Shown here one piece after another: positions 45,645-52,678 of a stretch of 64,000 nucleotides of DNA. The stretch's first letter is position 1. The number at the start of each line of letters is the position of its first letter. A model generated the notes under the pieces. That model was not told the DNA's origin. It did no database searches and saw only the letters and a list, made by a program, of their open reading frames with translations. The DNA comes from Shewanella marinintestina (GTDB lineage: Bacteria; Pseudomonadota; Gammaproteobacteria; Enterobacterales; Shewanellaceae), in contig NZ_JAKILC010000011.1 of the NCBI RefSeq assembly GCF_023283845.1, positions 62,001 to 126,000 on the forward strand, given 5' to 3'. The position numbers were made by a program, and so were the translations under genes.

Positions 45645-46928
45645 GTGTTGAAAATTACTCCTTATTTGGAGTTGGATACTGAAGCTAACCAGTTAGTTGA
45701 CCATGTGAGTGGCAAAAAAGTGACTCTGACCTTTTCTGAGTCAGCGGTGCTTCATCGACTATTACTGTCTTCAAATCCTGTCTGCTCAAAAGAAGAGTTA
45801 CTCAGTGCCGGTTGGCCCGACCGCGTAGTGGCTGTCACCTCATTAACTCAATGTATTAGTACTTTGCGTAAAAAACTGGATCCCTATCTAGAGATCCAAC
45901 TCAAAACGATTGCACGTCGCGGTTATCAACTGCATATATCCACCCAGTCCCACGTAAAAATGCTAGCGGTAAATGATGCCGAGTCGATGAAAGCTGCATT
46001 TTTCGACGTGTCGTTAATCGTTAAAATTTCAGGCATTGTGATCGCTCTACTCTTGTTAGTCATGGCTTGGTATTTCAGTGACTATCACAAGATAAAGCAG
46101 AATTTATCCCGTTGGACTGCACAAGATAATTTCGAGCTGCAAGTTGGCAGCTTAAAAGGCAGTGGTAAACTGTTATACAAAGATGATGCACCACACCTAC
46201 ACCCATTTATGTGGGAAAAACACCTGCAGCCAGACACTAACTTTTTAACCTGTTACGAAGACTTTTATGCGTTTGCGGCGACCGACGGTGCAAATTATTC
46301 GATGGCATTGTGTCCAGGTGAAGATGAAGCGCAGTGTGCTGGTAAGGGGTTGATAAACTTAACTTCAGTCGACTCAGAGCCTGCAGAGCTTAACTTAAAA
46401 GAGTTTGTCGAGTTATCGACGGCAATGGAGCAGCGCATTCGCTATAACCGGGTGATGCTGCCTGAGAGTACTGACACTAGCGGTGCTTTCTTAGAGCATA
46501 ATTACCAAGCCGATGTGTATTTTCCGGTTAAAGATGAGCTGTTAATTCGCGCCGATATCAATATGTCGTTGATCTACGATTCAAGCGACACTGGCGAGTT
46601 TTACTCATCAACCTGTATTACCGATGAAGACTGTTTAACTACACCGATTAAGTACAAGCTGCGCGGTAAGTTTAAGCAATACTCAGGCATGATTGATGAC
46701 TTAAATGTGGATATTTTCCAAGTTAAGGTTGAGCAAAAAGACCTGATAAAGCCAGATAAGTTAAATGACTCAGCGGTGCGTTTTTATCGCGATTTACGTA
46801 AGCGCGATATTAAGGATGAAGAGTTGTATTTTATCCGTGTGCATCAGGATCATAAAACCGCGGTGTGGACTATCCCGTTGTTTGGGCAAGTTACGGCTTG
46901 GTACCATTATGAGAGATTCGACATCTAG
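45645..46928 (+). CDS. CadC/ToxR-like membrane-bound transcriptional regulator
   Basis: This 427-residue protein has an N-terminal OmpR-type winged helix (about 1-100, with SAVLHRLLLSSNPVCSKEELLSAGWPDRVVAVTSLTQCISTLRKKL and IKTIARRGYQL-like wing), one membrane helix (about 122-145) and a periplasmic domain of about 280 residues. That domain has five cysteines (203, 223, 231, 324, 330), enough for disulfide sensing. GTG is the start, six bases after AGAGG. It directly follows sir cluster 1 and is a candidate regulator, but this is only a positional inference. Confidence 0.85.
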   Translation: MLKITPYLELDTEANQLVDHVSGKKVTLTFSESAVLHRLLLSSNPVCSKEELLSAGWPDRVVAVTSLTQCISTLRKKLDPYLEIQLKTIARRGYQLHISTQSHVKMLAVNDAESMKAAFFDVSLIVKISGIVIALLLLVMAWYFSDYHKIKQNLSRWTAQDNFELQVGSLKGSGKLLYKDDAPHLHPFMWEKHLQPDTNFLTCYEDFYAFAATDGANYSMALCPGEDEAQCAGKGLINLTSVDSEPAELNLKEFVELSTAMEQRIRYNRVMLPESTDTSGAFLEHNYQADVYFPVKDELLIRADINMSLIYDSSDTGEFYSSTCITDEDCLTTPIKYKLRGKFKQYSGMIDDLNVDIFQVKVEQKDLIKPDKLNDSAVRFYRDLRKRDIKDEELYFIRVHQDHKTAVWTIPLFGQVTAWYHYERFDI

Positions 46929-46929
46929 G

Positions 46930-47320
46930 CTCATATCGAGCTGAGCTTGATGAGGGTCATGGCTTCGCCACCTATCAGGCTGCGCCTGACTTTTAAGTTA
47001 GACTGCGTCTAACGGTTAGCATTATGGGACTTCGTCCCACTTGAGATAATCAAGCTGCGCTTGATAAAGGTCGTGAGCTTCCAGCTCACACTCGGGCAAA
47101 AGGGGGACAACAGCTTCCCCCTCTTGCATCACCCGAGCCGCCCCGACGAAGTTACATGCATTAGATACGGGCCTCATACTCCAATAAAAATCGCCTAACG
47201 GCTCAGATGGGACATCCATGTCCCCCCGAGCCTGAACCATCATCCATGATGGTTCTACGGCATTTTCATTTCCGCATTTCGGCAACTTCGATGGGGGATT
47301 GGTGTTTTCTGTGAGTACAT
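46930..47320 (-). repeat. Palindrome-rich repetitive element, copy 1 (inverted)
   Basis: About 390 bases made largely of short perfect inverted repeats: TGGCTTCGCCA (46960), TCAGGCTGCGCCTGA (46975), TTAGACTGCGTCTAA (46998), TGGGACTTCGTCCCA (47025), a stem around 47049-47065, GTGAGCT/AGCTCAC (47073-47089), a nested stem at 47091-47137, GGGACAT/ATGTCCC (47209-47224) and GAACCATCAT/ATGATGGTTC (47234-47255). An 87-codon minus frame runs through it but is shaped by the palindromes. A related copy lies inverted at 48661-49003. Confidence 0.75.
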
Positions 47321-47427
47321 GTTCACGCTGATTTCATCAACAAATGAGTAGCTATATAAAGGGCGTAATGATGTATAGCTGCTTAATTGTTTTGAACCAT
47401 TGTAATATTTTTCATTTGGAGTGATTG

Positions 47428-48495
47428 ATGTTTTTTAGTAGCGAATCGAATATTAGGGCTGTAAATTCTTTCATTCAGCAGGCATCGATATCGATGCTAG
47501 AAGATGATGTTTACAAAATAAGACTTGATAGAAGCCTTGAGATCATAAAGTCCATAAATAAAAACCCGGAGGGCTGGAGTGAGCGATGTCGTTTTAATAT
47601 TCATTGGATTGGTGACAAATTCATCGACGGGTTAAGCTCGTATAGAGCAAACTCGATAGAAGGCATTGATTCTATATATACAAATTGCTATCGCTTTCTT
47701 TGTGAATTCGATTTCTTTATTGGTGCTGGAAAAGAGTTGTCATTCGAACTTGGTGCTCTTAAATCAAGTATTCAAAATGATGCATTGAAGCTGGATAGCG
47801 CGATTAGTTCTCAAATTGTATACGCTTCATATGTTATGCCTGCCAATTTGATTAAGGAATTCCTAAACAATCAAGATATAGAAGTTATTTCAACATTCAA
47901 TGAAAAAGTAGAAGAATCTAAACAACTTAAATCCCAATGGGATCTAGAGATCGTAGAAAAGGAAAGCTCAGTAAATGACTTAAAATCTAAACTAGACGAG
48001 TACAAAATTGGCTTCAATTTTGTTGGTTTATATAAAGGTTTTAATGAATTGGCTGACAAAAAGGAGATTGAGCGAAAGTTTCTTATAAAGTCATTATTGG
48101 GGTTAGGGTTTCTAATACTGTTACCTTTATTGATTCAATTTGGCGTATCTCTATTCCGTCCAAGTCCTCCGGGCACTGCACTATTCGATTTGTTTTCACT
48201 TATGCCTTTGATTTCTATAGAAATCATCTTAGTGTACTTTTTCCGAATTGTACTCCATAACTATAAATCAGCTAAAACACAAATTGTTCAGATTGAGCTT
48301 AGAAAAACATTATGTCAGTTCATTCAGAGCTATGCACAGTATGCTTCAACGATTAAAAAAAATGACGCAACAGCATTAGAGAAATTTGAGAACCTCATTT
48401 TTAGTGGAATTATGCCCGACTCAGAGAAGCTGCCTGCAACCTTTGATGGAATAGATCAGTTGAGTTCATTTTTTAAGAATGTAAAAGGTTCATAA
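47428..48495 (+). CDS. AT-rich two-TM coiled-coil protein of unknown function
   Basis: This 355-residue protein is not recognised. A helical N-terminal domain (about 1-150) leads to a Glu/Lys-rich coiled coil (about 150-200), two membrane helices (about 221-240 and 257-276), and a helical cytosolic C-terminus. Its base composition and use of AGA and ATA codons differ from its neighbours, which suggests transfer. It lies between two inverted palindrome-rich repeats. GGAG six bases before this ATG decides the start. Confidence 0.75.
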   Translation: MFFSSESNIRAVNSFIQQASISMLEDDVYKIRLDRSLEIIKSINKNPEGWSERCRFNIHWIGDKFIDGLSSYRANSIEGIDSIYTNCYRFLCEFDFFIGAGKELSFELGALKSSIQNDALKLDSAISSQIVYASYVMPANLIKEFLNNQDIEVISTFNEKVEESKQLKSQWDLEIVEKESSVNDLKSKLDEYKIGFNFVGLYKGFNELADKKEIERKFLIKSLLGLGFLILLPLLIQFGVSLFRPSPPGTALFDLFSLMPLISIEIILVYFFRIVLHNYKSAKTQIVQIELRKTLCQFIQSYAQYASTIKKNDATALEKFENLIFSGIMPDSEKLPATFDGIDQLSSFFKNVKGS

Positions 48496-48588
48496 CCCAA
48501 TCATAGACACCCATTACCCATTATAAACGGCGTGTTTTGTAGCCTCTTACTAGGAAAGATGAGATCAGGGAAGATTTTTACTTGGGAG

Positions 48589-48653
48589 TAATTCAACACG
48601 CACGAAAAGTGGGGTCAGAGTAAGATAATTATTCTGAGCTAATTCAACACGCA
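48589..48653. repeat. 14-bp direct repeats flanking a GGGGTCAGAGTAA segment
   Basis: TAATTCAACACGCA occurs at 48589-48602 and again at 48640-48653. The 37 bases between contain AAAAGTGGGGTCAGAGTAA, a motif that recurs near 49130. It may be a small insertion with its duplicated target or a REP-like unit. Confidence 0.5.
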
Positions 48654-48660
48654 AAACTTA

Positions 48661-49003
48661 CAGAAAACACCTATTCCCCATCGGAGTTGCCGAGGTCATT
48701 GAAGACAAATCGGGTGAGCGAGGCATGGATGCCGAGATAGCCTTAGGTGAGCCATGGATGGCGAATATGAGGCGATAGCGATTTTCGAAAATGACTGAGG
48801 ATCAACAACTTCGTCGGGGCGGCAGGGGTGATCCAAGAGGGGATTGCTGTTGATCCCCTCTTGGCCGAGTGTGAGCTGGAAGCTCGCGACTTTGGTCAGG
48901 CGCAGCCTGATGCATTAGCAATGTTGGGGCGAAGCGTCACACTTTTTTCGGCCGATAGGCCGCATATATAGGCGTAGCTCACTACCTTTATCAAGTAGAG
49001 CTT
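48661..49003 (+). repeat. Palindrome-rich repetitive element, copy 2
   Basis: This copy is inverted relative to the one at 46930-47320. Shared blocks include ACAGAAAACACC, CCCATCG-AGTTGCCGA, AACTTCGTCGGGGCGGC and GAGTGTGAGCTGGAAGCTC. It has its own small palindromes with a GG centre (GGCATGGATGCC, GCCATGGATGGC), plus TCAGGCGCAGCCTGA and GGCCGATAGGCC. The arms are changed but paired, as in a structured element. Confidence 0.72.
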
Positions 49004-49126
49004 GATTGCTTATCAACTTAGATTATGAGACAACCCCATATTAGATAATAGGATGATAAATATAGGGTTAAACAAGTGATGAACCTCAAGCTAATCACTG
49101 TAGTGGTATGTCTGCTCGGGTACTCA
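49002..49126 (+). repeat. Upstream unit of a 125-bp direct duplication
   Basis: This stretch repeats at 49185-49309 with an offset of 183 bases and few differences. It covers the promoter region and first 17 codons of the LprI-domain gene. Confidence 0.88.
49076..49126 (+). pseudogene. Broken 5' copy of the LprI-domain gene
   Basis: The frame encodes MMNLKLITVVVCLLGYS, the signal peptide of the downstream gene with three changes. It stops being homologous at a segment carrying GTTGGGTCAGAGTAA. The break left a promoter and start with no gene. Confidence 0.75.
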
Positions 49127-49184
49127 CGGAAAAGTTGGGTCAGAGTAAACTATTCAAAAACCGACTCTCATAGGCCTTGTTGAG

Positions 49185-49309
49185 TTGATTGCTTATCAAC
49201 TGAGATTATGAGACAACCCCATATTAGGTAATAGGATGATAAATATAGGGTTAAACAAGTGATGAACCTTAAGCTAATCACTATCGTTGCATGTCTGCTC
49301 GGGTACTCA
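49185..49309 (+). repeat. Downstream unit of a 125-bp direct duplication
   Basis: This is the intact copy, holding the probable promoter and the first codons of the LprI-domain gene. Confidence 0.88.
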
Positions 49310-49945
49310 AGTTTCGGTTATGCAGCCAGTTTCGATTGCACTAAAGCCAAAGCTAACATTGAAAAGCAGATCTGTGCTGATGATGAGCTGAGTAAGCTAG
49401 ACACCGAGTTAATGGCTGCTTACAAACTGTATCGAGCCCAGCTTGCTGATAATGACAAATTGCAGCTAAAATATTCGCAAAGAACTTGGCTTAAACAGCG
49501 CAATAAAGATTGCAGTGATGATACTCCAGCTTGTAAAGATGTTTACCAGCGACGCATTACAGAACTGTTAATGCAAGTGTCTGAAGGTAAACAGCTTTCA
49601 GTTAAAGACTATTATCAGCATTTTAATATGCGAACCATTTATAGCTCCTACGGCCAACGCTTAAAGTATTATTGTGAGTCATACCCTAAAGACTTCTTTA
49701 AAGCGCCGGGGGTTATCTCTGACACTAAGCTTGAAATGATCGACGGTGATAATATCTGGACAGTTTCAATAGCGCCGGGCAACCACGTTACCATGGGGAA
49801 TCAAATCACCTCAGGTACTTATCACTCTGTGTCTTCTCACAGACTGTACTTTGATAAAAATAGCAATGACTGGCGCTCGTTAGAGACATTTATCGCCGTG
49901 CCTGAAGATTGCGTGACTTATTCATCACAAGGCATATCAAAGTAA
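49259..49945 (+). CDS. Secreted LprI-domain protein
   Basis: This 228-residue protein has a Sec signal (about 22 residues, ending GYAA) and an N-terminal LprI-like domain: SFDCTKAKANIEKQICADDELSKLDTELMAAYK and YSQRTWLKQRNKDC are the family signature, with paired cysteines. The C-terminal 110 residues (about 115-228) are of unknown type. LprI-domain proteins include lysozyme inhibitors, but most are uncharacterised. GTG has the better spacing from AGGG; ATG one codon later is the alternative. Confidence 0.82.
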   Translation: MMNLKLITIVACLLGYSSFGYAASFDCTKAKANIEKQICADDELSKLDTELMAAYKLYRAQLADNDKLQLKYSQRTWLKQRNKDCSDDTPACKDVYQRRITELLMQVSEGKQLSVKDYYQHFNMRTIYSSYGQRLKYYCESYPKDFFKAPGVISDTKLEMIDGDNIWTVSIAPGNHVTMGNQITSGTYHSVSSHRLYFDKNSNDWRSLETFIAVPEDCVTYSSQGISK

Positions 49946-49996
49946 AAATGCGAGTAGAGGAAGATAGTGACTCAATGAAGCCGAGCTAGCCTCAGG

Positions 49997-50044
49997 AACA
50001 AGCGGAGTTTGCTTATTTATAAGCTCTAGCGCCGCTTGTTTTAG
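49997..50044 (+). terminator. Hairpin terminator after the LprI-domain gene
   Basis: AACAAGCGG pairs with CCGCTTGTT around a loop that holds an inner GCTTAT/ATAAGC stem. A short T-run follows. Confidence 0.65.
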
Positions 50045-50207
50045 CTATGTGGTAAATGCCGTCATCTAAATGTCTATTTTAACTGCTAAGTTAATCCTTT
50101 CTTACTTCTTCGACGTATAGCTATGGACAAACCACATCGTCCGGTAAGTGTTAACGCAATTGCCTGTCTGATCAATAGACTAAACACCAGAGTTAATGGG
50201 GTAACTA

Positions 50208-50384
50208 ATGTTTTCAATATTTAAACGAGATCCTGCCAAGAAACTCAAAAAGCTATATTTTGCCAAGCTTGAGCAAGCGATGTTTGCGCAGCGAAATGGT
50301 GATATCAAAACTTACTCTGAACTCACCGCCGAGGCGGATGAAATCGATAAGCAAATATCTAAACTCAACAATTCGCCAAGCTAA
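50208..50384 (+). CDS. DUF6435-like small protein
   Basis: This 58-residue ORF begins MFSIFKRDPAKKLKKLY and continues KLEQAMFAQRNGDIKTYSELTAEAD, which I recognise as the pattern of the small DUF6435-type proteins of marine gammaproteobacteria. GGGG six bases before the ATG is the ribosome-binding site. It is a short basic helical protein with no known function. Its stop adjoins a 15-bp tandem repeat. Confidence 0.75.
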   Translation: MFSIFKRDPAKKLKKLYFAKLEQAMFAQRNGDIKTYSELTAEADEIDKQISKLNNSPS

Positions 50385-50458
50385 GCTCACCACGATAAAG
50401 CTCACCACGATAAAGTTCACCACGTTAAAGTTTACTAAGCTAAAGCTCACTAACTTCG
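50384..50458 (+). repeat. 15-bp tandem repeat
   Basis: About five units of the type AGCTCACCACGATAA follow each other exactly every 15 bases, the first two identical and the later ones increasingly changed. They begin at the last base of the small gene's stop codon. Confidence 0.85.
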
Positions 50459-50750
50459 CCGAACTGCCAAAATCTCCAGCAAATAACAGATTGATTGAGC
50501 ATTAATGGAGGCTTATCAAAACTGCTAACATAGGGTCACAGTTTGTCTGAGATTAGCCCCTTTTGTATTTTACGAACTTTTAATTTTTGCAAAGTCATTG
50601 ATATCTATCAGAGTAATACTTACCCTGATGCGCAATATTATGCTCTGAATAAACCTTGTTTATGCTGGCGAACGGCTGTTGCTGATTCAGGTTCAGGCTG
50701 ATTGTCTTGAGAAAAACGAAATTCTAGTAAGAAATCCTACAAGGAAAAGT
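50459..50750. other. Intergenic region before the 530-residue gene
   Basis: Nothing beyond a probable promoter was seen. AAGGA at 50741-50745 sits five bases before the ATG of the next gene. Confidence 0.3.
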
Positions 50751-52343
50751 ATGCGTTATTACATAGAACAGGCTGTAAGTTCTCCAAGCCCGGGACTGAG
50801 GATTATTGAGCGTCACCAAGATGGCAGCGAGACAGTTATCTGGTATTTGCAAACTCAGCATAGTCATCTTATTTTGCAAGAGGTTCAAGGCGAGCATCTG
50901 CTGCTGGGGGACTGGGACGGCAAGTTCAGCCGCTTCCATATTCCTAGCCAAAGCTTGACCCACACTCAACAGCTGACGGGTAAGGTAAGCATTGGTGCCG
51001 TTCTTTCTCGTGGTGGTTTTACCATTATGGTAACCATGAACAATGAAAATGACTACGGCATCCCGACCTTGGTTCGCTTAGATTGCAATAACCTGTCTAT
51101 CCTCAGTGACTTTAGATTGCCATTCGAGCTCAACGATGAAGATGACGAAGAGGATGAAGATAGCGAACTAGACACTGACGATGATGAAGAGTTTGAGCCT
51201 CAGATAGACTGCTATACCCTCGATGTTTATCGCCCAACAGAACCAATAGCAGGGCAGCTGTGGTTGTATGCATGTAATACCAATTCAAACTGGGAGAACG
51301 CCACGGCGCATGAATTTTATCGTTTGGATTTGCTGGCGCAGCAAGAGTCTTTGCTTCCCCTACCTGGAGTAGGTAACGCTAACAATGACTTGTGCATGCC
51401 AGCATTGAATTTGACCGCCAATCTTGGTGTCATGCTGAGTTGGGAGGCGGCCCCTGTCATAGCGCAAAGTGCTGAACACAATGGCGAACAAGCGATTCAA
51501 CTGCAGCTAGAACTGTTTGATATCGAGCTGTGCGAGGTTATTCGTAAACTACCGCTGCGTACATACAGCTTTGAGCAGTTGCAACAGCGTAGTGTCGACA
51601 TTGATGTATTGCAGGAAGGCCCAGAAGAGGATGCTGAGCAATATTTCGAGGAGTTAGCAGATCTTTATGAAGAGCTTAAAGAGATGTGTTGGCAGGATGA
51701 TAAGCTGCTGCTGACCTTTGAAGATCAAAGTCTATTACTCGATATTAACGGCCATGCTGAGCTATTTACTGCAGCAAGCAAAGCTGCAAATAGTCATCCA
51801 GATATAAAGCGCAGTTACTTGCCTGAGGCAATATTGGCTGAACAGTTGGCAGGTTGTCATCCGATTAAAACTGATGACATTCCACAGGCGATACAGCAAA
51901 TGCTAGCGCTCTGTAAAGATGTCGGTTCAGCAAGCTATGGCGATCTGTTCTCATTCGCTCTAGTCGACAGCGCAGGCAATAAGGTGGAACCCACACCATT
52001 CTACCAACAAGCAGTACAGCAACATGCTGAACTTATGCAGGAAATGGTCGCCAACTATTGTGATTATCTGGACACCACTAGATTAAAAAACAATTTGTGG
52101 GAAGGGGATTATTGTACGGGCTCTTTATGCCATGTTGTCTATGCCCTGGCATCCACAGGGGATGTTACTAAGCTGCCGTTAATTAATCGCTTTGTCAGCT
52201 TTATTGATACCGACCATGAGAGTTTTGTCAGAGATGATTTACTCCCTAAGTTAGCTGTTGTATTTGATGAAAACTTGCCTTTAGTACAGAACATCAGAGG
52301 CTGGTATGAGGACGACTGGGAAGACGATTGGCAAGAAGAGTAA
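50751..52343 (+). CDS. Unknown cytosolic protein with acidic low-complexity segment
   Basis: This 530-residue product has no signal or membrane helix. The first 300 residues read as repeated beta strands (HSHLILQEVQGEHLLLGDWDGKFSRFHI and GAVLSRGGFTIMVTMNNEN), compatible with a beta-propeller. An acidic stretch near 129-150 (NDEDDEEDEDSELDTDDDEE) interrupts it. The C-terminal half is helical. It is not recognised. AAGGA five bases before this ATG decides the start over a TTG 72 bases upstream. The next gene, also unknown, may be functionally linked. Confidence 0.72.
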   Translation: MRYYIEQAVSSPSPGLRIIERHQDGSETVIWYLQTQHSHLILQEVQGEHLLLGDWDGKFSRFHIPSQSLTHTQQLTGKVSIGAVLSRGGFTIMVTMNNENDYGIPTLVRLDCNNLSILSDFRLPFELNDEDDEEDEDSELDTDDDEEFEPQIDCYTLDVYRPTEPIAGQLWLYACNTNSNWENATAHEFYRLDLLAQQESLLPLPGVGNANNDLCMPALNLTANLGVMLSWEAAPVIAQSAEHNGEQAIQLQLELFDIELCEVIRKLPLRTYSFEQLQQRSVDIDVLQEGPEEDAEQYFEELADLYEELKEMCWQDDKLLLTFEDQSLLLDINGHAELFTAASKAANSHPDIKRSYLPEAILAEQLAGCHPIKTDDIPQAIQQMLALCKDVGSASYGDLFSFALVDSAGNKVEPTPFYQQAVQQHAELMQEMVANYCDYLDTTRLKNNLWEGDYCTGSLCHVVYALASTGDVTKLPLINRFVSFIDTDHESFVRDDLLPKLAVVFDENLPLVQNIRGWYEDDWEDDWQEE

Positions 52344-52678
52344 GCGAGTTTTAAAGGGGGTTGTATAAACAGTTAATCATCAACTTTTGGGTTTAAGCTC
52401 ATTGTTACCTTTAGGCATGGGAAGGGCGTTTACTCTTCCCAAGCTGTAAATCTGATTTTTAACGTATTGATAGCGCATGTGAGTAGCTTTTGACTGACAG
52501 CTAGCTAGATAACCCAACTTTTGTTTATCAAAGCTGGTCTTACTCAATAAAGTGCTCTCTCTATTCTTCGTCATGCTCATACTCACGAGAATTATTCGCA
52601 TTTTTGTGCTTCGCGCGCTAACCTGCGGTCGCTTTATCTATTTGTTTTCTTATTCTATTCAACCGCCAAGGATGTCGT
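52344..52678. other. Intergenic region between the two large unknown genes
   Basis: A 73-codon minus-strand frame (52380-52601) is present but has only a weak ribosome-binding site. AAGGA precedes the next gene. The 335-base gap suggests separate promoters. Confidence 0.3.

Noticed and set aside
47022-47285. 87-codon minus-strand frame with Cys and Trp residues
   Set aside because: It lies wholly inside the palindrome-rich repeat and its residues follow the palindromes. No ribosome-binding site was found and copy 2 does not keep the frame.
46930-49003. Composite transposon formed by the inverted repeats and the central gene
   Set aside because: No transposase or integrase is encoded and no target-site duplication was found at the outer ends.
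52380-52601. 73-codon minus-strand frame between the two large unknown genes
   Set aside because: Ribosome-binding signal is weak and the product resembles no family. Kept out of the gene list.
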